Positions 7,482 through 15,867 of a stretch of DNA of 18,082 nt are shown here, one piece after another. The stretch lies in assembly GCA_964593045.1 (NCBI GenBank), contig CAZQJQ010000025.1:1-18082 (forward strand), given 5' to 3'. Both the position numbers and the translations under genes were made by a program. The DNA comes from JAOAHC01 sp964593045. Lineage in GTDB: Bacteria; Bacillota; Clostridia; TANB77; CAG-465. The notes under the pieces were generated by a model. It ran no database searches. It was given only the letters and a program-made list of their open reading frames with translations, and had not been told where the DNA came from. Numbering within the stretch: position 1 is the first letter of the stretch; each line of letters begins with the position of its first letter.

Positions 7482-8270
7482 TTACATCTCTGAAAAAGTA
7501 GGATTATCTTTTGTCATATCTATTATACCTGCTTTATCAGAAATATTATCTATTATACTTTTTAAAAATGATACGTTATATTCCACATTTGTATCATTTG
7601 GAAATACTACTTTAAGTTTATCATCTAAAGCTATTGTTGTCAATGAATTTTCAAAATTTACAGATGTAATTTTCATATTTATTCCACTTACATCATACTC
7701 TGCTTTAATTTTATCAAAAATTTGTATTTTTTCTAATTCACTTTCTCCTATTTTATCTCCATATTTAAATTCTTCACTAAACACAATTCCTTGTACAGTT
7801 ATTTGATTGGCAACTTTTTTATTTTCATCTACAGTTTCAAGTATAGTCCCATCTGCACTTAAATTATAAAAAATATTTTTTTCTTTATCATATGCAAAAT
7901 ATATTGCTTCTCTTTTTGTAACATTTATATTAATTGTGTTTGGATATTTTTTTTCAACTTTTAGACTTTCCACATATGGTAATAAATCTTCAGATTTTTT
8001 TCCGCTTTTTATTAAAAATATATTTTTACCTTTTTCTACATTTGAAGCTGATATTATTTCTTCTTGAGTATATATTGTATCTCCATTAATATTTATATAT
8101 TCAACATTAAATCTATCTGATGTAAATAAAAAATATGCTAGTCCACCAATTAATAAAAATATTAATATGATAATAAATATAACAAGTGATTTTCTGCTTT
8201 TTCTCTTACTGTTTATTTTTTTTATTTTTTTTATTTTTTTTACATTTTTTTTAGTATTTTTGTTACTCAT
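7482..8270 (-). CDS. ftsQ: Cell division protein DivIB/FtsQ
   Basis: The 262-residue bitopic membrane protein has a lysine-rich N-terminus (repeats of KKIKK), one membrane segment (about 29-50), a POTRA domain (about 54-122: FNVEYININGDTIYTQEEII, then GKNIFLI, then YPNTININVTKREA) and a beta domain. DivIB/FtsQ links the septal synthases to FtsL and DivIC in the divisome. The length is typical of DivIB. The ribosome binding site GAGGTAGTATT lies on the last codons and stop of murG, with only 4 bp between the genes. The thin lysine-rich N-terminus is written with long T runs on the plus strand, which makes it prone to indel errors, but the frame is intact. Confidence 0.9.
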   Translation of the reverse strand: MSNKNTKKNVKKIKKIKKINSKRKSRKSLVIFIIILIFLLIGGLAYFLFTSDRFNVEYININGDTIYTQEEIISASNVEKGKNIFLIKSGKKSEDLLPYVESLKVEKKYPNTININVTKREAIYFAYDKEKNIFYNLSADGTILETVDENKKVANQITVQGIVFSEEFKYGDKIGESELEKIQIFDKIKAEYDVSGINMKITSVNFENSLTTIALDDKLKVVFPNDTNVEYNVSFLKSIIDNISDKAGIIDMTKDNPTFSEM

Positions 8271-8274
8271 AATA

Positions 8275-9417
8275 CTACCTCGTTTTTTTATATACTTTAT
8301 CTATACATTCATATATTTTTTCTTCCACATTATTATTTAAAGCACTTTTAGTATTTCTTGACATTTCACTAAGTGTATCATCATTTAATACACTTAAAAT
8401 AATTTCATGTAGTGTCTCCTCTTTCATATCTTTTTCTTCAAGTATTTTTGCAGCATTTAAATTTTCTAATACTTTGGCATTATATAGTTGATGATTTTCT
8501 GCTGCTGTAGGAAGTGGAATAAGTATTGATGGTTTCATTGCTATTACATGTTCTATAATTGTCATTGCACCTGCCCTTGTTATACATAAATCACAAACTT
8601 TATACATAATTTCCATATCATATATATATTTTTCTATTTTTATATACTTTGACATATCTATTTTTTCATTTTTGCTTATTTCTTTTATCTTTGCTAATAT
8701 ACTGTCATAGTTTTTATGACCTACCGCAAGTACAAAAAATATATTTTCATCCTTATATTTTTTGACCATATCGATTACTGTATTATTAATTCTCATAGCA
8801 CCTTGACTCCCACCCGTTACAAGTACTATTTTTCTATTTGAACCTATATCATTTTCTGTAAGTCCAAGCTCTTTTAAACTTTTTTCATAGTCCAATTTCT
8901 GAATTGTATCAGTATTAAATTTTGATGGTGTTCCTGTATACATTATATTATTTCTATTTTTTAATCTTTCTTTTGCATCTTCAAATCCTATCATTACACA
9001 TTTTGCTTTTTTAGCTAACATTTTTACTGAAAGACCTGGAAAAGCATTACTTTCATGAAGCATATATGGTATTTTAAGTTTTTTTGCTGCAGTCATTACT
9101 GGCACACAAATATATCCGCCTGTTCCTATTACTATATCCGGCTTAAATTCTTTTAGTATTTTATTTGAATCACGTATTCCTGCATATGCATTATACATTC
9201 CTTTTATATTTTTTAAAGTTAAGCTCCTTATTAGCTTACCTGTACGTATATTTACAATGTTATATCCTGCTTTTTTAACTAATTCATTTTCAAGCCCTTG
9301 TTTTGAACCAATAAACAATATATCTGGATTGCTATATTTTTCTTTTATTATGTTTGCGATAGCTATACCTGGATTTATATGTCCCCCTGTACCTGCACAT
9401 GCTATTACTACTTTCAT
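8275..9417 (-). CDS. murG: UDP-N-acetylglucosamine:lipid I GlcNAc transferase MurG
   Basis: The 380-residue GT-B glycosyltransferase makes lipid II from lipid I on the inner face of the membrane. Signatures are GTGGHINPG near the N-terminus (9-17), VIGTGGYICVP (96-106), HESNAFPG (121-128), LVTGGSQGA (199-207), TRAGAMTIIE (280-289) and PLPTAAENHQ (301-310), the UDP-GlcNAc binding residues. The length is slightly above the usual 350-365. The start ATG follows AAAGGTGATAAG. It lies 11 bp after ftsW and 4 bp before ftsQ in a tight operon. No murB or murC is found beside it in this window. Confidence 0.97.
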   Translation of the reverse strand: MKVVIACAGTGGHINPGIAIANIIKEKYSNPDILFIGSKQGLENELVKKAGYNIVNIRTGKLIRSLTLKNIKGMYNAYAGIRDSNKILKEFKPDIVIGTGGYICVPVMTAAKKLKIPYMLHESNAFPGLSVKMLAKKAKCVMIGFEDAKERLKNRNNIMYTGTPSKFNTDTIQKLDYEKSLKELGLTENDIGSNRKIVLVTGGSQGAMRINNTVIDMVKKYKDENIFFVLAVGHKNYDSILAKIKEISKNEKIDMSKYIKIEKYIYDMEIMYKVCDLCITRAGAMTIIEHVIAMKPSILIPLPTAAENHQLYNAKVLENLNAAKILEEKDMKEETLHEIILSVLNDDTLSEMSRNTKSALNNNVEEKIYECIDKVYKKTR

Positions 9418-9428
9418 CTTATCACCTT

Positions 9429-10559
9429 TTACTTTGTATTTTTTGATATATTAAGTAAGATTCCCATTGCACATAAATTTATAAAAAGAGCGGTACCACC
9501 ATAACTAAAAAACGGAAGTGGCATACCTGTAACTGGCATAGAGCAAGTTACAACCGCTATGTTAACAAGTATTTGCAATGCAAATACACTTGTTATTCCT
9601 GTTGCAAGTAAAGAACCATATATATCTTTACATTTCATTGCTATTAAATATCCTCTATAAATAAAAAATGTAAAAATTGCAAGTACTCCTAAACTTCCTA
9701 CAAGTCCTAGTTCTTCACCAAGTACTGAAAATATAAAATCATTTTGTGCTTCGGGAAGCCATAAATATTTTTGCCTGCTTTGACCGAGTCCTCTACCAAA
9801 TATTCCACCTGATCCAATTGCATATAGACTTTGAGCTGCTTGCCAGTTACTTCCTGTTATATCATCTTCCGGATTCATAAACGCAATTATTCTTTTTATT
9901 CTAAATGATGTGCCATCTGATGATGAAGTAGATAGAAAATATGTGGCAAGTATTCCACCTATTACTGCAATTCCTATAACAATATATCTAAACTTTACTT
10001 TTATTCCACTTACAAATATTATAGAAGCGGCAGCGACTAACATAATAACTGTTCCACTTAAATGATTTTGTAAAAACATTATTATCATTACCAGTATTAA
10101 AAAAATAAATGGTACAATATATCCTTTTATACCGTTGATTTTTTTATAATTCTTAGCTATATATGTTGAAATGGCCATTACAAGTGCTATTTTCATATAC
10201 TCTGATGGCTGAAATGTAGATATACCAAGATCAAGCCATCTTTTTGCCCCATTTCTTTCTACACCTATGAAAAGCACTGCTATCATAAGTAATATTCCTA
10301 AAACATATGCAAGATAGCTCCACTTTTTATATACACTATAATCTATGTTAGATAGTACTAACATTACAACTACTCCTATAACAGCAAATATCATTTGTCT
10401 TGTAAGCAAGTAATTACTATTTCCAGTTTCATTTAATGAATAATATGAACTAGCAGATGCCATCATTACAAGACCAATACATAGAAGTACAATTATAGTT
10501 ATAAATAATGGGAAATCCATTTGTTTATTATTTTTTTTTGTTAAAGAATTATTTTTCAT
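9429..10559 (-). CDS. ftsW: SEDS-family septal glycosyltransferase FtsW (FtsW/SpoVE type)
   Basis: The 376-residue polytopic protein (about ten membrane segments) is the divisome partner of the class B PBP encoded upstream in the same cluster. Motifs are STFQPSEYMK (114-123), NWQAAQSLYAIGSGG (238-252), GRGLGQSRQKYLWLPEA (255-271), NDFIF (273-277, with the conserved Asp274), GEELGLVG and PVTGMPLPFFSYGGTALF. At 163-170 it reads LQNHLSGT, where RodA of this window has LQPDFGT. I recall HLSGT-like wording in clostridial FtsW/SpoVE, so this may be a clade trait. SpoVE is the alternative name and cannot be excluded. The start ATG follows AAAGGAG by 7 bases. The gaps are 18 bp to mraY and 11 bp to murG. 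Confidence 0.93.
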   Translation of the reverse strand: MKNNSLTKKNNKQMDFPLFITIIVLLCIGLVMMASASSYYSLNETGNSNYLLTRQMIFAVIGVVVMLVLSNIDYSVYKKWSYLAYVLGILLMIAVLFIGVERNGAKRWLDLGISTFQPSEYMKIALVMAISTYIAKNYKKINGIKGYIVPFIFLILVMIIMFLQNHLSGTVIMLVAAASIIFVSGIKVKFRYIVIGIAVIGGILATYFLSTSSSDGTSFRIKRIIAFMNPEDDITGSNWQAAQSLYAIGSGGIFGRGLGQSRQKYLWLPEAQNDFIFSVLGEELGLVGSLGVLAIFTFFIYRGYLIAMKCKDIYGSLLATGITSVFALQILVNIAVVTCSMPVTGMPLPFFSYGGTALFINLCAMGILLNISKNTK

Positions 10560-10577
10560 TAAAAAACTCCTTTATAA

Positions 10578-11531
10578 CTAAATGTAAAATGCAATAAAAC
10601 ATGCAACTATAGTTACTATAGCAAATATTAAAACAACTTTCGTTTCTTTTAATCCTGAAAGTTCCAAATGATGATGAAATGGAGCCATCTTAAATAATCT
10701 CTTTCCTTTTGTTATTTTAAAATATCCTACTTGTAATACAACTGATAATGTATCAATAATACAAACAATTGCAACTATTGCAAGATATAGTGGCATTTTT
10801 GTTATAATCGCAATACTTGCAACTATACCTCCTAATGCTAATGAACCAGTATCCCCCATAAACATTTTTGCAGGATGTACATTAAACATTAAAAATCCAA
10901 GGCATGTTCCAACTGTAGTCGCACCTAAAATTATCATTTCTGTATCATGATTTTTTATAGCTACAATTGTGAAAAATGTCATGATTATAGCAACAACTAT
11001 TGAAGCAAGACCATCTAGTCCATCCGTTAAATTTACCGCATTTGTTGTAGCAAGTAATATAAACATAGTAAATACTACAAAAAGTCCAAGTGATAATGTT
11101 ATCTGCTCTCCTAAAAATGGTATTATAATATCAGTACCTAAGTTAAATACATTTATATATAACAAAATAAATATGCTTGACACTATAAAAAGACCTAACA
11201 TTTTCTTTTTAGCAGATATTCCCTCAGGATTTTTTAATACTAATTTTTTATAATCATCTAAAAATCCTATTAATCCAAACCCTAGTACCGCTATTAGTGG
11301 AAGGACCAGTATTTTATATTTAAATACATTAACTAATAATATAATTGCTGTAGCTATTATCATTATTATTCCACCCATTATAGGGGTACCATTTTTTTTA
11401 AGATGAGTTTTCGGACCATCTGTCCTTACTGTTTGCCCAGTTTTTATTTTTTTTAGCTTTGGAAGTACAATGAATCCAAGCACTACAGTAAATATAAACG
11501 ATACTAATAAATTCAACATATGTATACTCAT
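10578..11531 (-). CDS. mraY: Phospho-N-acetylmuramoyl-pentapeptide transferase MraY
   Basis: The 317-residue polytopic enzyme transfers phospho-MurNAc-pentapeptide to undecaprenyl phosphate, giving lipid I. Catalytic and binding motifs are intact: DGPKTHLKKNGTPIMGG (38-54), FLDDYKK with the Asp pair (90-96), TTNAVNLTDGLDGLA (162-176), FNVHPAKMFMGDTGSLALGG (216-235) and APFHHHLELSG (283-293). The start ATG follows AAAGGAGATTGTT. It directly follows murE, although murF is usual at this place, and directly precedes ftsW, although murD is often there. The gap to murE is 12 bp, so they are in one operon. Confidence 0.97.
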   Translation of the reverse strand: MSIHMLNLLVSFIFTVVLGFIVLPKLKKIKTGQTVRTDGPKTHLKKNGTPIMGGIIMIIATAIILLVNVFKYKILVLPLIAVLGFGLIGFLDDYKKLVLKNPEGISAKKKMLGLFIVSSIFILLYINVFNLGTDIIIPFLGEQITLSLGLFVVFTMFILLATTNAVNLTDGLDGLASIVVAIIMTFFTIVAIKNHDTEMIILGATTVGTCLGFLMFNVHPAKMFMGDTGSLALGGIVASIAIITKMPLYLAIVAIVCIIDTLSVVLQVGYFKITKGKRLFKMAPFHHHLELSGLKETKVVLIFAIVTIVACFIAFYI

Positions 11532-11543
11532 AACAATCTCCTT

Positions 11544-13046
11544 TTATATGATATTTTCTTCAATATTTTTTCCTTCTATCTGTTCTGCTAATTCTTTTAT
11601 TATTTTTCTTTCATCAAACTCTATTTTTTTATTATTTTTAAATATTTGATATGTCTCATGACCTTTTCCAGCTACAATTATTATATCATTTTTAAGAGCT
11701 ATTCTCATTGCAAATTTAATTGCTTCTTTTCTATTTACAATAGATTTATATAATCCATTAGTTGTTTTTATACCTTCTTCAATTTGCTTTATTATACTAT
11801 TTGGTTCTTCATCTCTTGGATTATCTGATGTTATAACAGTAAAATCAGATAATCTTCCTGATATTTCTCCCATCATAGCCCTTTTTTCTTTATCCCTGTT
11901 ACCACCACATCCAAACACACATATTATTCTTCCTTTAGCATGTTTTTTAGTTGCAGTAAGTATTGCCTCTAAACTAGATGGTGTATGTGCATAATCAATC
12001 ATTACTGTAAAAAATTTATTTATATCTACTGTTTCGCTTCTACCTGGTACTTTTATATTTCCAAGTGCAAGTAAAATTGCATCCATTTGGCAATTAATAA
12101 AACTACAAACTCCTATTGCAGCAAGTGCGTTATATACCGTATATCTGCCTGGAATTGGTACTCTTATTACTTGTAACATTTTATTTACATACATTTTAAA
12201 TTCTACATAACCTGCATTAATACGTATGTCTGTTGCAGTAATATTGACTTCATTATCAAGACCATAAGTTGCATATTTACAATTTATCATTTTTAGTAGT
12301 TTTGGAGCATATATATCATCTCCATTAATTAATGCAAACTCAGACTGTTTAAATAACTTTGACTTTGCTTCTAAATAATTATCCATTGTTTCGTGAAAAT
12401 CTAAATGTTCTTGAGATAAATTAGTAAAGACACCTATCATAAATTTTAAAGTATCTACCCTATGTAGAGATAATGCATGAGAACTTACTTCTATTACTAC
12501 GTATTCCATTTCAGTCTTTACCATTTCACTTAATAATTTTTGTATATCAAGAGAAAGTGGTGTAGTCCTACTAGCATCTTCTTTTACTTTTCCATATGTA
12601 TTATATATTGTCCCTATAAGTCCAGTTTTTTTACCTGAAGCAAGTAATATATCTCTTATCATATGAGTAGTAGTAGTCTTACCTTTAGTACCAGTTACTC
12701 CTATTAATTTTAATTTTTTTGCAGGAAAATCATAGTATGCAGCAGCAACATATTCCATTGCAATAAGAGTATCTTCTACAAATATTAATGTTATGTCTTG
12801 ATCTACATCTTTTAACATAGTCTTAATTTCTTGCTCATATGAATAATCTGTAAGTATTGCAACTGCCCCATTTTGAAGAGCATTAAGTACATATTTATTA
12901 CCATCATCTTCAAATCCTTTTATACATATAAATAAATCGGATTTTTTTATTTTTCTTGAGTCATATTCAACTTTTGAAACATCTGTGTTTATATTTCCTT
13001 CAACCTTAACATTCTCTAACTCTCTTATTAAATATTGCAAAACCAT
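11544..13046 (-). CDS. murE: UDP-N-acetylmuramoyl-L-alanyl-D-glutamate--2,6-diaminopimelate ligase MurE
   Basis: The 500-residue ATP-dependent ligase adds the third amino acid to the peptidoglycan stem. Seen are the P-loop GVTGTKGKTTTT (116-127), SRTTPLS (160-166), EVSSHALSLHRV (187-198), the EAKSKLF lysine block (227-233), DYAHTPSSLEAIL (352-364) and TSDNPRDEEP (407-416). DNPR is the meso-diaminopimelate recognition motif, so the wall should be mDAP-type. I start at the ATG at 13046, 8 bases after GAGGGGAG. A TTG six codons upstream would absorb that ribosome binding site. An internal promoter lies upstream (13081-13108). The next gene downstream is mraY, and no murF lies between them. Confidence 0.95.
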   Translation of the reverse strand: MVLQYLIRELENVKVEGNINTDVSKVEYDSRKIKKSDLFICIKGFEDDGNKYVLNALQNGAVAILTDYSYEQEIKTMLKDVDQDITLIFVEDTLIAMEYVAAAYYDFPAKKLKLIGVTGTKGKTTTTHMIRDILLASGKKTGLIGTIYNTYGKVKEDASRTTPLSLDIQKLLSEMVKTEMEYVVIEVSSHALSLHRVDTLKFMIGVFTNLSQEHLDFHETMDNYLEAKSKLFKQSEFALINGDDIYAPKLLKMINCKYATYGLDNEVNITATDIRINAGYVEFKMYVNKMLQVIRVPIPGRYTVYNALAAIGVCSFINCQMDAILLALGNIKVPGRSETVDINKFFTVMIDYAHTPSSLEAILTATKKHAKGRIICVFGCGGNRDKEKRAMMGEISGRLSDFTVITSDNPRDEEPNSIIKQIEEGIKTTNGLYKSIVNRKEAIKFAMRIALKNDIIIVAGKGHETYQIFKNNKKIEFDERKIIKELAEQIEGKNIEENII

Positions 13047-13080
13047 AATACGTTCTCCCCTCAATAAATTATATTTATAA

Positions 13081-13108
13081 TTATATCATATTATATTCAT
13101 TTGTAAAT
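13081..13108 (-). promoter_or_regulatory. Internal extended -10 promoter upstream of murE
   Basis: The minus strand reads TTTACA, 16 bases, TATAAT, with TGA directly before the -10 box, which gives an extended -10 (TGnTATAAT). The -10 box is a perfect consensus. It lies in the 71-bp gap between the PBP stop and the murE ATG, one of the few real gaps inside the cluster. It would allow murE-mraY-ftsW-murG to be transcribed apart from the MraZ-controlled promoter. AT-rich DNA yields TATAAT by chance, so the call rests on both boxes plus TG. Confidence 0.5.
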
Positions 13109-13117
13109 AATTAAAAG

Positions 13118-15292
13118 CTAATCTCCTAAATCTGTAGTTTCTACACATTTTATTGTTACTATAGAACCTTTTTGTATTACTTCCTCAGGCGATGGATCTT
13201 GAGTTATTACATAACCATCTCCTACAACCCTTACATTTAAACCTCTTTTACTAAGTAAACTTTTAGCGTTTGATACAGATTTATTTCTAAGGTCAGGTAC
13301 AGCTACAGTTTGCTTTTCGGCATCAGAATTATATACTCTTACTGTTCCACCTGCAGATAAACTTGCTCCTGATTTTGGAATTTGATCTTTTATAATTTCA
13401 TCATCTTTTATTTCATTATCTGTTGCTATACTAAACCCTAAAGATTCTACTTCTTTTTTAGCTTCAGCAAAAGTTTTACCTACTAATTCTGGTATTAGCG
13501 TTTCTTTTGTATCAGTTTCCTCTAATGTATAATCAGGCTCAATATCTAAATATCTTAATGTCTCATCTATTATAGAGCCGGCTACTGGTGCACATATTGT
13601 ACTTCCTTGATGTCCTAATGGACCTTGTGGATCATATATTGTTATAACTACAACAAGTTCCGGATCATTTACTGGCGCAATACCTACAAACGATGCCATA
13701 TATGTACTATTTTCTCCTCTTCCTTCTTCAGCAGTACCAGTTTTTCCTGCCACTCTATATCCACTTACTTGCCCTGCTTTACCTGTTCCTGTTTCAACAG
13801 TATCTTCAAGTGCACTTAGTATCTGACTCGCTGTCTGAGATGACATTATCTGCTTTACAATTTGTGACTGAGTAGTTTTCTTAAAGCCATTGTTTCCGCT
13901 TTTTATTTCTTTTACTATATATGGCTTTACTAAATATCCTCCATTTGCAATTGCACAATAGTTTACTGCTGTTTGTAATGGAGTAATTGATATTGTTTGA
14001 CCAAAAGATGTTGTAGCAAGATCAACAGCAGTCATTGAATTTTCTTCATGTATAATCCCAGCTGCTTCTCCTGGCAAATCAATACCTGTTTTTGAATTTA
14101 AATTAAATGCTTGTAGATATTTATAATATGTACTAATTCCTATTCTTTGTGATAATTGCATAAATACAGGGTTACAAGAGTTCATTATTCCTTGTCTTAA
14201 TGATTCATTTCCATGAGAATTTGGATATTTCCAACATTTAATTGTCCAATTACTTATTTGCATACTTCCTGAACAATTAAATACAACATCATCCATTCCA
14301 ACAATATTTTCTTCAAGCCCTGCTGTTGCTGTTACTATTTTAAATGTAGAACCTGGCTCTGCTGTATCCGATATTGCTTTATTTCTCCACATTGCTTCTA
14401 GTGCATCAGACTTTTCTTCTTTTGTTAATGTATCCCACTTTTCTTTTAGTTCATCTGTATTTGGGGTAAATGGATCATTTGAATCATAGTTTGGCATTGT
14501 CGCCATTGCTAAGACTTCACCTGTCTTTGGTCTCATTACAACTGCAGTTGCATATTGGCAATCATTTTCCTCATATGCTTTTTTTAAGTATTTTTCTGTT
14601 ATATTTTGTATTGTTGCATCTACTGTAAGTACAATGTCATTACCATCTACAGGATCAACATATTGTTCGTTTGTAAACGGAGTTTCTCTTCCCTGACCAT
14701 CTGTACTTCCTACTATTTTACCATCTATTCCGCTTAATTCTTCATCATAATATGCTTCTACTCCATTTAACCCTTGATTGTCTGTACCTACAAATCCAAG
14801 TACATGAGATAACAGGTCTTTATATGGATATATTCTTTCTGTATCTTCATCAACTCTTAATCCTTCTACATCATTTTCATCAATATATTCTAGTATTTTT
14901 TGAGCGGTATCTTCATCAACTTTTGTTGCAATGGTTTCGCTAGATGATTTTTTGTTTAACTTTGCAAGTACATCATCTTTATTTAAACTTAAAATCTCAG
15001 CTAATTTTGTAGCTACCTCTTCTTTATTATCAACATTACTTGGAACTACAGTTACTATACTGACAGATACACTTTGTGCTAGTACTTTTTCACCAGTAGC
15101 ATCATAAATTGTTCCTCTTTTTGCTTCAACTTTTCTTTCTCTTGTTTGTTGTTCATATGCTTTTTGAGTATAATATTCTGATTTTATAACCTGTATATAT
15201 ACTAATCTCACAATTAGATATATTATTACTGCTGAGCACAGCCCAAGTGCTATCATTATTCTCTTTTTGTTTTTTAGATTCATATATGCCAC
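13118..15292 (-). CDS. Class B penicillin-binding protein with two PASTA domains (FtsI/PBP2B/SpoVD type)
   Basis: The 724-residue transpeptidase cross-links septal peptidoglycan with FtsW. Order: short cytoplasmic tail, membrane segment (about 12-34), PBP dimerisation domain (from AKRGTIYD at 57-64), transpeptidase domain with STFK (catalytic Ser315), SCN (372-374) and KTGTA (517-521), then two PASTA repeats (about 597-656 and 663-717). In Bacillus, PBP2B has two PASTA repeats and SpoVD one, so the architecture favours the vegetative division enzyme. Clostridial homologues are often named SpoVD, and I leave the symbol open. The start is GTG, 8 bases after AAGGAGG. An ATG three codons later would be 17 bases away, too far. 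A terminator-like hairpin lies just upstream. Confidence 0.93.
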   Translation of the reverse strand: MAYMNLKNKKRIMIALGLCSAVIIYLIVRLVYIQVIKSEYYTQKAYEQQTRERKVEAKRGTIYDATGEKVLAQSVSVSIVTVVPSNVDNKEEVATKLAEILSLNKDDVLAKLNKKSSSETIATKVDEDTAQKILEYIDENDVEGLRVDEDTERIYPYKDLLSHVLGFVGTDNQGLNGVEAYYDEELSGIDGKIVGSTDGQGRETPFTNEQYVDPVDGNDIVLTVDATIQNITEKYLKKAYEENDCQYATAVVMRPKTGEVLAMATMPNYDSNDPFTPNTDELKEKWDTLTKEEKSDALEAMWRNKAISDTAEPGSTFKIVTATAGLEENIVGMDDVVFNCSGSMQISNWTIKCWKYPNSHGNESLRQGIMNSCNPVFMQLSQRIGISTYYKYLQAFNLNSKTGIDLPGEAAGIIHEENSMTAVDLATTSFGQTISITPLQTAVNYCAIANGGYLVKPYIVKEIKSGNNGFKKTTQSQIVKQIMSSQTASQILSALEDTVETGTGKAGQVSGYRVAGKTGTAEEGRGENSTYMASFVGIAPVNDPELVVVITIYDPQGPLGHQGSTICAPVAGSIIDETLRYLDIEPDYTLEETDTKETLIPELVGKTFAEAKKEVESLGFSIATDNEIKDDEIIKDQIPKSGASLSAGGTVRVYNSDAEKQTVAVPDLRNKSVSNAKSLLSKRGLNVRVVGDGYVITQDPSPEEVIQKGSIVTIKCVETTDLGD

Positions 15293-15311
15293 TTAATGTT
15301 CCTCCTTAAAA

Positions 15312-15365
15312 AATAACCAAGTAAAATTGTATACTACATATTACTAACAATCTTACTTGGTTATT
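15312..15365 (-). terminator. Terminator-like hairpin between ftsL and the PBP gene (possible attenuator)
   Basis: A perfect 13-bp inverted repeat pairs AATAACCAAGTAA (15312-15324) with TTACTTGGTTATT (15353-15365). Inside it a further 5-bp ATTGT/ACAAT stem forms after one mismatch, leaving a 16-base loop. On the minus strand the stem runs into TTTT and then directly into AAGGAGG, the ribosome binding site of the PBP gene. It begins one base after the ftsL stop codon. It can act as a partial terminator, an RNA processing site or an mRNA stabiliser. Confidence 0.6.
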
Positions 15366-15366
15366 C

Positions 15367-15853
15367 CTAAAATATTTTATTTATAACTTGTTTTAATATA
15401 TCTTGTATTTTGTCTATAACTGTAGTATCTGTTTTAGCAGAAACAGAATTTCCTTTTGAATTATCTATATATACTATTTGATTTTTATTTGGTTTCTGCA
15501 TTCCTAACTGCTGTTTTGCATATGCTTCTACAGCATTAAGATCTGTACTTTGTGCAAGATCCTCTTCTTCTGTTATAGCGCTAGATTCAAGAGTTTCTAA
15601 TTTTTCTTTTAAGCTCTGAGTCTCTAAATTTTTTTCGTTGATTAAATTAAATCTATATATTAAGGCCATCAGCATAATAAACATGGAAAGTACCCAAATT
15701 ATTGAACTTGTTTTTGATTTTTTACTAAGCTTTTTTTTATCTTTTTTAACAGTTGCAACTTTTGGTTTATCATATACTTCATACGTTTCTTTTTTCTTTA
15801 CTGCGGTACCGCATCTCATAATCGTATGCGTAATTCCTGTTATATGCTGCCAT
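15367..15853 (-). CDS. ftsL: FtsL-like division protein, apparently frameshifted near the N-terminus
   Basis: The main frame (from 15819) encodes a basic stretch, one membrane segment (SIIWVLSMFIMLMALIYRF), a short coiled coil (NEKNLETQSLKEKLETLE) and the tail AYAKQQLGMQKPNKNQIVYI, the usual FtsL/DivIC plan. Position between rsmH and the PBP gene agrees. The ATG at 15819 has no ribosome binding site. A perfect one (AAAGGAG, 6 bases, ATG) starts instead at 15853, 14 bp after rsmH, and reads MAAYNRNYAYDYEMRYRSKE, then stops at 15779-15781. Both frames overlap across an A6 run (15790-15795). Removing one A joins them into a 161-residue protein. So this is either a sequencing error, a real mutation, or programmed slippage. 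FtsL bridges DivIB/DivIC and the septal synthases. Confidence 0.75.
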
Positions 15854-15859
15854 AATAGT

Positions 15860-15866
15860 CTCCTTT
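15860..15866 (-). promoter_or_regulatory. Ribosome binding site that decides the true ftsL start
   Basis: AAAGGAG lies 6 bases before the ATG at 15853 and just after the rsmH stop codon (15868-15870). No comparable site exists before the ATG at 15819 of the longer frame, where the nearest AGGA is 15 bases away. This is the main reason for calling a frameshift in ftsL. Confidence 0.8.
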
Positions 15867-15867
15867 C

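Noticed and set aside
8210..8262. Long T runs (lysine repeats KKIKK) at the FtsQ N-terminus as a possible frameshift or repeat element
   Set aside because: The frame is intact through the region, and lysine-rich cytoplasmic tails are normal in DivIB.
13047..13064. TTG start of MurE six codons upstream
   Set aside because: It would place the clear GAGGGGAG ribosome binding site inside the coding region. The ATG at 13046 is 8 bases from it.
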